From an uncultured Prosthecobacter sp. (GTDB taxonomy: Bacteria > Verrucomicrobiota > Verrucomicrobiia > Verrucomicrobiales > Verrucomicrobiaceae): a stretch of DNA of 7,817 bases. The DNA lies in contig CANNUR010000134.1 of NCBI GenBank assembly GCA_947523045.1, positions 1 through 7,817 of the forward strand, given 5' to 3'. Under the pieces are notes generated by a model that made no database searches, was not told the origin of the DNA, and was given only the letters and a program-made list of their open reading frames with translations. This document shows positions 1-5,403 of this stretch, one piece after another (position 1 is the stretch's first letter; the number at the start of each line of letters is the position of its first letter). The position numbers and the translations under genes are program-made.

Positions 1-660
1 CCCCTGTTCGGCGAGCATGGCGTCGACGGTTTCCAGCAGCAGTTCGACGGCTTTTTCGGGATCACCGGCGGGTTTGGCGGGCGGTGCAGCGGTGGCCTTG
101 CCGGGGCGCGGCTTGGGCGCGGCGGCCTCGCCGTTGCGGGGGGGCGCAGTCCGGGGCTCGCCTTCGGTGCGCCGGCGGCGCTGCTCGCGCACCAGGTCGT
201 CGTAGAAGATGAACTCGTCGCAGTTGCTGATGAAGATGTCGCCGGTCGAGTTCTTGACCCCGACACCGATGACGGTCTTGTTATTCTCGCGCAGCTTGCT
301 GACCAGGGGCGAGAAGTCGGAGTCACCGCTGACGATGACGAAGGTGTCGACGTGGGCCTTGGTGTAGCAGAGGTCGAGAGCGTCGACGACGAGGCGAATG
401 TCGGCGCTGTTCTTGCCCGACTGGCGCACGTGCGGGATCTCGATCAATTCAAAGGCCGCCTCGTGCATCGCCTTCTTGTGCTCGCGATAGCGGTCCCAGT
501 CGCAGTAGGCTTTTTTCACGACGATGCTGCCCTTGAGCAGGAGACGCTCGACCACGCGGCCCATGTCGAACTTGTCGTAGCGGGCCTCGCGCACGCCGAT
601 GGCGAGGTTCTCGAAGTCGCAGAACACGGCCATGGTGTGAGTGCGCTCGGGGCTGGACAT
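1..660 (-). CDS. NYN-domain (LabA/DUF88-like) protein, 3' end off window
   Basis: The 220 visible residues begin with a PIN-like NYN fold, residues about 10-155. Family acidic residues are visible: D15 in CDFENLAIG, D87 and D93 around SADIRLVVDAL, and D113/D115 in VSGDSDFSPLV. NYN proteins are metal-dependent ribonucleases or RNA-binding proteins, so a cytoplasmic RNA-processing role is likely; the target is unknown. Residues about 160-200 are an Arg-, Pro-, Ala- and Lys-rich linker. A helix (EKAVELLLETVDAML) starts just before the window edge and could open a C-terminal OST-HTH/LOTUS domain, which often follows NYN in bacteria (inference). The start at 660 lies 29 bp after the DUF2062 gene stop and lacks a Shine-Dalgarno; an in-frame ATG at 633, just before the fold, is an alternative. 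It is the last visible gene of the uppP cluster. Confidence 0.88.
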   Translation of the reverse strand, partial: MSSPERTHTMAVFCDFENLAIGVREARYDKFDMGRVVERLLLKGSIVVKKAYCDWDRYREHKKAMHEAAFELIEIPHVRQSGKNSADIRLVVDALDLCYTKAHVDTFVIVSGDSDFSPLVSKLRENNKTVIGVGVKNSTGDIFISNCDEFIFYDDLVREQRRRRTEGEPRTAPPRNGEAAAPKPRPGKATAAPPAKPAGDPEKAVELLLETVDAMLAEQG

Positions 661-689
661 GAGCGAGCGTGCGGCCGGTGGCGGGAAAG

Positions 690-1325
690 TCAAGGCCCGG
701 CGGTGGGGGGGGGCGGTTCCGTGGGCGGCGTGTTGTCTGCGCGCGGCTTGCGTCGGCGCAGAGTCCAGGCTTCCAGGCGGCTCCAGCCGGCATAGGTGAG
801 GGCGTAGCCGAGCGGGGCGAGTGCGCCGCCGAGCAGCAGGCCGCCGAAGAGCATGACTGGGGCGTGCTCCTTGAGGGTCAGCCAGGATTCGGCCAGCGAG
901 TGCGGCAACTCGCGGGGGAAGGGGGTGGAGGGCACTGAGGAAATCCACGACAGCACCCATTTGCCGAGGGCGTATTCCAGCGGCACAAGCGCCGGGATGG
1001 TGACCGGGTTGCTCAGCCAGCACATGACGATGGCGACCGGGATGTTGACGCGGAAGACGGCGGCCAGGATGGCAGCGGCAGGCATCTGCATGGGCAGCAG
1101 TTGCATGGACACGAGCAGGCCGACCGCAACACCGCCGGCCAGCGTGTGCTGGGTGGGTTTCCAGACGCGCTTGTCGAGGAAGTGACGGGCGAACCAGCGC
1201 CGGCTGGCGCTGGCTTTGAGCAGACGCGGATGCTTGAGCAGGCGGTAGGTGCGGAAGACCGTGCGGCGGAACAGGCCCCGGCTGTGGTCGAGCAGGCGTG
1301 TGAGGCTGAGCGGAGCGCGGGACAT
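690..1325 (-). CDS. DUF2062 family membrane protein
   Basis: This is a 211-aa integral membrane protein. A basic N-terminus (residues 1-60, many Arg and Lys) is followed by hydrophobic segments at about 61-78, 81-103, 105-128 and 157-178, then a basic, Pro-rich tail. The stretch FRVNIPVAIVMCWLSNPVT (91-109) is the typical DUF2062 core, with conserved R-x-N and S/TNP-x-T elements. The biochemical function of the family is unsettled; some members are fused or linked to glycosyltransferases. The open frame extends back to 1427, but that would overlap uppP by about 85 bp. MSRAPLSL at 1325, 16 bp after the uppP stop, fits the domain start. No Shine-Dalgarno is visible, so translation may be coupled to uppP. 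Three of the tail's prolines come from a run of nine C (705-713 on the plus strand as G). Confidence 0.82.
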   Translation of the reverse strand: MSRAPLSLTRLLDHSRGLFRRTVFRTYRLLKHPRLLKASASRRWFARHFLDKRVWKPTQHTLAGGVAVGLLVSMQLLPMQMPAAAILAAVFRVNIPVAIVMCWLSNPVTIPALVPLEYALGKWVLSWISSVPSTPFPRELPHSLAESWLTLKEHAPVMLFGGLLLGGALAPLGYALTYAGWSRLEAWTLRRRKPRADNTPPTEPPPPTAGP

Positions 1326-1341
1326 CAGGCGGGTGGTGGGA

Positions 1342-2136
1342 TTAGCGGGCCGCCGCATAGACCAGCAGGGAGCTGCCAAGAATGACGCGATACCAGGCAA
1401 AGCCATTGAAGGTGTGCCCTTGGACAAAGTGGATGAGCCATTTCACCACGAGAAAGGCGGAGAAGCCGGAGACGGCTGTGCCGAGCAGCAGCAGGGCCAG
1501 GTTTTCCTCCGCCAGGCCACCGCTGGCAAATTCGGAGGACATCTTGAACGCACCGGCGGCCATGAGGGTGGGCACGCCAAGCAGGAAGGAGAACTCCGTG
1601 GCGGCCGGGCGCGACATCCCCAGCGCGAGGGCCATGAGGATGCTGGCGCCGGAGCGCGAGGTGCCCGGGAAGGCGGCGGCGAGCACCTGGGCGAGACCGA
1701 CGGCGATCACCACGGTCCAGGTGATGCGGGCGCTGCCGGTCTTGTCGCGGTGCAGGTGTTCGAGCAGAAAGATCACCAGGCCGCCGATCAGTGTTGCCAG
1801 AGCGACCGGTTTGACCTCCTCAGGCAGCTGGATGTCAAAGGTCTTGATCAGCACGCCGCCGGCGGCCGTCACGGCAAAGGCCGCGGACAGCTTGAGCAGA
1901 AAGTCGCGGGTCTCCGGTTCGTTGAGGGTGGCTGCCAGGTGACGCACCCGCTTGGCGAAGACTGCCAGCACGGCCAGCACGGCACCGCTTTGAATCACGA
2001 CATTGAAGAGGTCGCTGCGCGCTGGCAGCCAGCCGAGCGTCTGCGGGATCAGCAGGTGGCCGGTCGAGGAGATGGGCAGGAATTCCGTGACGCCTTCGAT
2101 GATTCCTAAAATGATGACGGCGAGCCACTCTGGCAT
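1342..2136 (-). CDS. uppP: Undecaprenyl-diphosphate phosphatase (UppP/BacA)
   Basis: This membrane enzyme dephosphorylates undecaprenyl diphosphate to the monophosphate, regenerating the lipid carrier for peptidoglycan and surface-glycan export; overproduction gives bacitracin resistance in known members. The protein is 264 aa (E. coli UppP is 273) and almost wholly hydrophobic helices. Both family signatures are intact: an E-rich N-terminal motif, residues 14-30, with E14, E18, SST 23-25 and H27, and PGTSRSG at 157-163 with the essential Arg161. The frame is open back to 2196, but MPEWLAVIILGIIEGVTEFL at 2136 matches family N-termini, and the upstream stretch is not hydrophobic. It heads the minus-strand cluster uppP-DUF2062-NYN. 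No convincing promoter or Shine-Dalgarno is seen upstream, only the hairpin region at 2172-2199. Confidence 0.97.
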   Translation of the reverse strand: MPEWLAVIILGIIEGVTEFLPISSTGHLLIPQTLGWLPARSDLFNVVIQSGAVLAVLAVFAKRVRHLAATLNEPETRDFLLKLSAAFAVTAAGGVLIKTFDIQLPEEVKPVALATLIGGLVIFLLEHLHRDKTGSARITWTVVIAVGLAQVLAAAFPGTSRSGASILMALALGMSRPAATEFSFLLGVPTLMAAGAFKMSSEFASGGLAEENLALLLLGTAVSGFSAFLVVKWLIHFVQGHTFNGFAWYRVILGSSLLVYAAAR

Positions 2137-2171
2137 GTGTGAGGTGCGGGGCGGGGGATTGACTGCCGACC

Positions 2172-2199
2172 TTCGGGGGCTTGCGCCCGAATGCAAGCC
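2172..2199. other. Two overlapping, mutually exclusive hairpins
   Basis: In the 209-bp gap between uppP and yqeY, GGCTTGC (2178-2184) pairs with GCAAGCC (2193-2199) across an 8-nt loop. TTCGGG (2172-2177) pairs with CCCGAA (2186-2191). The two stems share bases and cannot form together. On the minus strand this lies 36-63 nt upstream of uppP. On the plus strand it is far from yqeY, and only a weak T-rich stretch follows. A regulatory role is inference. A smaller GGAGC/GCTCC hairpin lies at 2250-2265. I see no gene, and in particular no rpsU, in this gap. Confidence 0.35.
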
Positions 2200-2345
2200 T
2201 TCTTGGTGGGGGTCCCGGAGCGCGCGTGTGTCGAAGACCCCTCGCCTGAGGAGCCGCCGCGCTCCAGCGAGCAGGCTGCGCCATGCACGCGCTCCGGGTG
2301 AGGCCTTGGCTGGACAAGGTCGCCGGGCTCGTCATGATGACGTTC

Positions 2346-2798
2346 ATGCCCCTCTCCAGCCAGATCGTCGAAGACATGAAGACCGCCATGAAGGCGAAGG
2401 ACAGCGTCGCGCTCAATGTCATTCGCGCGCTCAAGTCGGCCATCAAGTATGCCGCCATCGAGAAGGCCGGCGCCGAGGGCGAACTTGACGACGGCGAGGC
2501 GCTGCTGGTGGTCCGCCGCGAGATCAAGAAGCGTCAGGATTCGGTCGCCAGCTACAGCCAGGCCGGCCGCGAGGATTTGGCGGCGACCGAGCGCGCCGAG
2601 ATTGCCGTGCTGGAAAAGTACCTGCCCGCAGCCCTGCCCGCCGGGGAGCTGGCGGCGCTTGCCGAGGCGGTCATCACCGAGCTCGGTGCCACGAGCAAGA
2701 AGGACATGGGCGCCGTGATGAAGGTTCTTCAGGAGCGCGCCGCCGGCCGCGCCGACAACCGGGCGCTGTCGGCGGAAGTGGCGAAGCGGCTGGCCTGA
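2346..2798 (+). CDS. yqeY: GatB/YqeY domain protein
   Basis: This is a 150-aa cytoplasmic protein of the YqeY family, a free-standing relative of the tRNA-binding C-terminal domain of GatB/GatE amidotransferase subunits. Family features are clear: VEDMKTAMKAKD (8-19), VIRALKSAIK (25-34), EIAVLEKYLP (85-94) and MGAVMKVL followed by GRADNRALSAEVAKRL (121-149). A role in tRNA-dependent amidation is only inferred from the domain; the function of free YqeY is not settled. Upstream in-frame starts exist at 2283, 2334 and 2337. I chose ATG 2346 because it gives the usual family length of about 148-150 and starts right at the domain. No Shine-Dalgarno is evident. In many proteobacteria yqeY follows rpsU and precedes dnaG; neither neighbour is present here. 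Confidence 0.93.
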   Translation: MPLSSQIVEDMKTAMKAKDSVALNVIRALKSAIKYAAIEKAGAEGELDDGEALLVVRREIKKRQDSVASYSQAGREDLAATERAEIAVLEKYLPAALPAGELAALAEAVITELGATSKKDMGAVMKVLQERAAGRADNRALSAEVAKRLA

Positions 2799-2814
2799 GC
2801 CATTGAGGCGGGCA

Positions 2815-2842
2815 TTGACAAGCGCAGCCGGTTTTTTACAAT
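2815..2842 (+). promoter_or_regulatory. Sigma70-type promoter of the PUR-domain gene
   Basis: A perfect -35 TTGACA (2815-2820) and a near-perfect -10 TACAAT (2837-2842, five of six consensus) are separated by 16 bp. Predicted transcription start is near 2849, giving a leader of about 44 nt with a Shine-Dalgarno GGAGA at 2879-2883. The promoter begins 16 bp after the yqeY stop, so the PUR gene can be transcribed independently. It is the best consensus promoter in the window. Confidence 0.8.
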
Positions 2843-2892
2843 CGCTGCGAATATTCGAAAATGCACTTTGTAACTCTTGGAGATCCCCGGGC

Positions 2893-3144
2893 ATGAGGAA
2901 CGACGACTTTGACGAACCGCGACGCGGCAATCCGCCGCTTCATTCGGAGAAGATCCTCACCGAGCGCAAGATCTTCTTCCTGGACCTCAAGGAGAACGAG
3001 CGCGGCCGCGTCATCAAGATCACCGAGGACGTGCGTGGGCGTCGTGACACGATCATGCTGCCGCTGGAGGCCGCCGAGGAATTCCTCGACGCCCTGCAGC
3101 GCATTCTCGAAGTGGAGCGGGACCTTGACGGCGGCATGGAGTGA
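2893..3144 (+). CDS. PUR-family (DUF3276) nucleic-acid-binding protein
   Basis: This 83-aa cytoplasmic protein resembles the short bacterial PUR-domain family (DUF3276), which includes Borrelia BpuR, a DNA- and RNA-binding regulator. The core is one PUR repeat: KIFFLDLKENERGRVIKITE (26-45) gives the beta strands with alternating aromatic and basic residues, DTIMLPLEAAEEF (52-64) the last strand and helix start, and LDALQRILEVERDL the helix. Such proteins dimerise and bind single-stranded nucleic acid; the targets here are unknown. The start at 2893 follows a good Shine-Dalgarno (GGAGA, 9-nt spacing), and a longer reading from 2803 would begin upstream of the predicted promoter's -10 box, so I reject it. 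The strong promoter suggests high expression. A 7-bp inverted repeat (3143-3149/3171-3177) follows but has no T-tract. Confidence 0.88.
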   Translation: MRNDDFDEPRRGNPPLHSEKILTERKIFFLDLKENERGRVIKITEDVRGRRDTIMLPLEAAEEFLDALQRILEVERDLDGGME

Positions 3145-3284
3145 GCCGGAGCGCCATTCCCAGACGCGAACCGGCTCTCCCGCACGTAGGCTTCCATGAC
3201 GGTGCGTCACCGACGCGCCGCGCCAACTTTTCCATGGTCGCCCTGTCACGTTTGCTCCTGTGCGTCGCCCTGCTGCCGCTGCTC

Positions 3285-3300
3285 GCCTGCGCGCCTGCGC
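3285..3300 (+). repeat. 8-bp tandem duplication in the lipobox
   Basis: GCCTGCGC occurs twice in direct tandem (3285-3292 and 3293-3300) exactly over the Ala-Cys of the lipobox. With one copy the frame reads LLAC-AQIKRL without interruption. With two it shifts and stops at 3315. The duplicated state also forms a 7-bp inverted repeat, CTGCGCG/CGCGCAG (3287-3293/3298-3304), and the single-copy state would hold the 10-bp palindrome CTGCGCGCAG. Such structure favours replication slippage. Confidence 0.9.
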
Positions 3301-3967
3301 GCAGATCAAGCGCCTGACCAAGGCCAAGCCCGCCGATCCCTCGCCCTTTTTAAACCACGCCGCCGAGATGCAGCCGACCGGTGTCGCCGGTTCGCCCTTC
3401 GCTCGGGTCTGGCGCAATCCCTCGGTAGCCGCTTGGGCGGAGGCGCGCAACCGCTGGACCCTGCATGTGGCGCCAGTCTGTCTGGACTATCTGCGCCCCA
3501 TCGGACGCAGGCTTTCGCGTCTGGAGGCCCGGAACGCCGACCGCCAGGCGGAGGCGGCCCAGCTTGCCGCCTATACGCGCCAGGAATTCGAACGCGCCTT
3601 TCGCGAGTCGCCGCGCCCGCGCCAGGAGGTGGTCGCCGCGCCGCGGCCCGACAGTCTCATTGTCGAGCTCGCGCTCGTCGAACTGGATCCCAATCCCATT
3701 TCTGGTGGCGTCACCCGCCGGGCCATCAACCTGCTCGCCGTGCCCGGTGCCGAAATCCTCGTTGGCGCGCCGCTCAAGGGGCGCATCGCCGTCGAAGGAC
3801 GCCTGTACGATCCAGTGTGCAAGCAGGTGTTGCTGGAGTTCAGCGACGCCGAGCAGAATCGCTCCGCCCTCATCCTTTCGCTGCATGACTTCAATCGCTA
3901 CAGCCATGCCCGCAAGGTCGTGCGCGAGTGGGCCCGCCAGTTCGAGGCGGTCGTGCGTCAGCCGCCG

Positions 3968-4032
3968 GGAGCGGAGGTCAAGGACAGCTCCGCCTTCATG
4001 GAGCGGAGGTCAAGGACAGCTCCGCCTTCATG
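3968..4032 (+). repeat. 32-bp exact tandem duplication at the lipoprotein gene 3' end
   Basis: Positions 3968-3999 and 4000-4031 are identical, and the match continues one more base at 4000/4032. The unit encodes GAEVKDSSAFM once in the core frame. The second copy is read out of frame, and the natural end MLSIW-stop (4030-4047) falls in a different frame. Each unit holds a 6-bp inverted repeat, GCGGAG/CTCCGC (3971-3976/3988-3993), a possible cause of slippage. Confidence 0.95.
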
Positions 4033-4057
4033 CTGTCGATCTGGTAATCCCAGTCGT

Positions 4058-4276
4058 TCAGGCAGGGCGACGCCAGCCCAGCCAGGCCTGGCGATAGGTG
4101 TAGGCCATGGCCATGACGCCGACACCGAGCAGGGCCGAGCGACCGGAATCCGGTACCGCCAGCAGAGGTACGGCGGTCTCGCCGGCCAAGGCAATCAGGC
4201 TCTCGCCACGCTCGGCCGCGCGCGAAGCCAGAACGGCCACGAACGTGGAGGCAAGCCAATAGGTCAACGAACGCAT
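4058..4276 (-). CDS. Small exported protein with VPDSG-type exosortase signal
   Basis: This is a 72-aa ORF. Residues 1-20 look like a signal peptide: a basic N-terminus, hydrophobic LTYWLASTFVAVLAS, then small residues near A20/A21. At 41-45 lies VPDSG, followed by a hydrophobic stretch SALLGVGVMAMAY (47-59) and a basic tail with R62, R69 and R70. That order (motif, membrane segment, arginines at the very C-terminus) is the architecture of VPDSG-CTERM sorting signals, a variant of PEP-CTERM processed by exosortases. If both ends are removed, only about 20-25 residues remain, so it may be a secreted peptide or a remnant. Codon third positions are mostly G/C, as in real genes here. A predicted promoter and a palindromic operator sit just upstream, with an in-frame stop inside the palindrome. 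Its stop is 10 bp from the convergent lipoprotein gene's ancestral stop. No exosortase is in the window. Confidence 0.6.
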   Translation of the reverse strand: MRSLTYWLASTFVAVLASRAAERGESLIALAGETAVPLLAVPDSGRSALLGVGVMAMAYTYRQAWLGWRRPA

Positions 4277-4281
4277 GGGGT

Positions 4282-4308
4282 TTATTTGATTAAAATTTAA
4301 TCAAATAA
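4282..4308. promoter_or_regulatory. Perfect 27-bp AT-rich palindrome, probable operator
   Basis: The arms TTATTTGATTAAA (4282-4294) and its exact complement (4296-4308) flank a single central A. It contains only two G/C pairs per 27 bp in an otherwise GC-rich window, and has no T-run on a GC stem, so it is not an intrinsic terminator. It overlaps the predicted -10 and start site of the small VPDSG gene (ATG 4276) and lies 90 bp upstream of hldD. A dimeric repressor site (MarR-, TetR- or similar) is the natural reading. The halves TTGAT/ATCAA are 9 bp apart, not the 4 bp of an FNR site. The regulator is not in the window. Confidence 0.7.
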
Positions 4309-4323
4309 GGTCTCTTTTGACAA
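4295..4323 (-). promoter_or_regulatory. Predicted promoter of the small VPDSG gene
   Basis: Read on the minus strand, TTGTCA (4323-4318, five of six -35 consensus) is followed after 17 bp by TTAAAT (4300-4295, four of six -10 consensus). The start site would be about 15 nt before ATG 4276, leaving a very short leader without a Shine-Dalgarno. The -10 box lies inside the palindrome, as expected for a repressed promoter. Confidence 0.5.
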
Positions 4324-4398
4324 GACAAATCGCCTCGGGGGTGAGGGCCGCTGGAAGTCGCCGGTTGCAAACCGTCTCCGCCCTGGCTAACGCCTGGC

Positions 4399-5403
4399 AT
4401 GTCTCTTTCCCCTGATGCCCGCATTTTGGTCACCGGCGGCGCCGGTTTTATCGGCAGCGCCCTGGTTTGGGAACTCAACCGCCGCGGCTGCCAAAACATT
4501 GTCGTCTGCGACCGGCTCACGCAGGACGAGAAGTGGCGCAACCTGGTGCCGCTGAAGTTTGCCGACTACCTCGATGGTGGCGATCTCGAGCGGCTCGTGC
4601 GCACTTCGCCGGACGCGCTGGGCAGCTTCGATCACGTGCTTCATCTCGGTGCCTGCTCGGCGACCACGGAACGGGATGCCGACTACCTGATGCGCAACAA
4701 CTACGAGCTGACCCGCTTGCTTTGCGAGTGGACGCTGGCGCGTGGCGGGCGTTTTGTGTACGCCTCGTCAGCGGCGACCTATGGCGATGGCGCGCACGGC
4801 ATGGACGACCGGCTGGAGGATCTGCACCGGCTGCGGCCGCTGAACATGTATGGTTACTCCAAGCATCTGTTCGACCTGCATGCGCGCCGGACCGGGCTGC
4901 TCGGCCAGGTGGCCGGCCTGAAGTACTTCAACGTCTATGGTCCGAACGAGGATCACAAGGCGGACATGCGCAGCGTTGTGCACAAGGCGCACCGGCAGAT
5001 TCTGGAGACGGGACGGGTGCAGTTGTTCAAGTCGCACCGACCGGACTATCAGGATGGCTGTCAGCAGCGCGACTTTCTCTACGTCAAGGACGCGGTGAAG
5101 ATGACCCTGCACCTGGCGGCCTCACCCGGCGCCAACGGTCTGTTCAACCTGGGTTCGGGGCGCGCCCACAGCTGGGTGGAGCTGGCCCGCGCCATTTTCA
5201 TGGCCATGGGCCGCGACCCGGTAATCGACTTCATCGACATGCCGGAAGCCCTGCGCGAGAAGTACCAGTATTACACCTGCGCCGACATCGGCCGGCTGCG
5301 CGAGTCGGGCTACAACGAGCCGCTGTTCACGCTGGAGGAGGCCGTGCGCGACTACGTGCAGGGGTATCTGGCGCAGGATCGCCGGCTGGGCGACGAAGCC
5401 TGA
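4399..5403 (+). CDS. hldD: ADP-L-glycero-D-manno-heptose 6-epimerase
   Basis: This NADP-dependent extended short-chain dehydrogenase inverts C6 of ADP-D-glycero-D-manno-heptose, the last step in making ADP-L,D-heptose for the LPS inner core. The protein is 334 aa (E. coli HldD is 310). The Rossmann motif TGGAGFIGS is at 12-20. The family-typical HLGACSATTERD is at 82-93, YASSAATYG at 121-129 and the catalytic Y151-x-x-x-K155 in MYGYSKHLFD. The HldD-specific KYFNVYGPNEDHKADMRSVV is at 175-194, QQRDFLYVKDAV at 222-233 and KYQYYTCADIGRL at 288-300. The ATG at 4399 is close to the first beta strand; no Shine-Dalgarno or good promoter is seen. It stands alone on its strand. Its TGA directly abuts the stop of the convergent exported-protein gene with no spacer. 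Confidence 0.97.
   Translation: MSLSPDARILVTGGAGFIGSALVWELNRRGCQNIVVCDRLTQDEKWRNLVPLKFADYLDGGDLERLVRTSPDALGSFDHVLHLGACSATTERDADYLMRNNYELTRLLCEWTLARGGRFVYASSAATYGDGAHGMDDRLEDLHRLRPLNMYGYSKHLFDLHARRTGLLGQVAGLKYFNVYGPNEDHKADMRSVVHKAHRQILETGRVQLFKSHRPDYQDGCQQRDFLYVKDAVKMTLHLAASPGANGLFNLGSGRAHSWVELARAIFMAMGRDPVIDFIDMPEALREKYQYYTCADIGRLRESGYNEPLFTLEEAVRDYVQGYLAQDRRLGDEA

Larger units (their letters stand above)
3234..4047 (+). pseudogene. DUF3313-like lipoprotein gene broken by two tandem duplications
   Basis: The reading frame from ATG 3234 encodes a lipoprotein signal, MVALSRLLLCVALLPLLAC, with lipobox LLAC (residues 16-19) and acceptor Cys19. It hits TGA at 3315. The rest of the protein lies in another frame (about 3302-3997), resuming as AQIKRLTKAK after the Cys. 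The core resembles DUF3313 outer-membrane lipoproteins: ...ELALVELDPNPISGG..., GRIAVEGRLYDPVCKQVLLEF..., then DFNRYSHARKVVREWARQFE. An exact 8-bp tandem duplication (3285-3300) and an exact 32-bp one (3968-4031) each shift the frame by +2. Removing one copy of each restores 257 codons ending DSSAFMLSIW at TAA 4045. As read, the core runs on past the second duplication for 99 unrelated codons to TAA 4298. No stop lies within the core, so the damage looks recent. The function of DUF3313 is unknown; the family match is from memory and moderate. Confidence 0.8.

Noticed and set aside
352..795. A 147-codon plus-strand open frame opposite the NYN gene
   Set aside because: It crosses the NYN-DUF2062 junction in antisense. 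The minus strand carries the conserved domain, so this is a shadow.
1249..2109. A 286-codon plus-strand open frame antisense to uppP
   Set aside because: The translation is low-complexity (Gly, Gln, His, Arg), and it lies opposite a clear uppP with intact signatures.
3143..3177. A 7-bp inverted repeat after the PUR gene as terminator
   Set aside because: The loop is 21 nt and no T-run follows, so termination cannot be supported.
3260..4300. The 346-codon frame beginning at GTG 3260 as an intact gene
   Set aside because: Its N-terminus (MRRPAAAARLRAC) is the out-of-frame reading of the lipoprotein signal, and its last 99 codons are a shadow of the opposite strand. Two tandem duplications explain both ends better.
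4287..4303. TTGAT...ATCAA within the palindrome as an FNR/CRP-type site
   Set aside because: The half-sites are 9 bp apart, whereas FNR sites have 4 bp between them.
4317..4339. TTGACA at 4317-4322 as the -35 box of hldD
   Set aside because: The DNA 16-18 bp downstream is GC-rich with no -10-like hexamer on the plus strand. The same bases serve better as the minus-strand -35.
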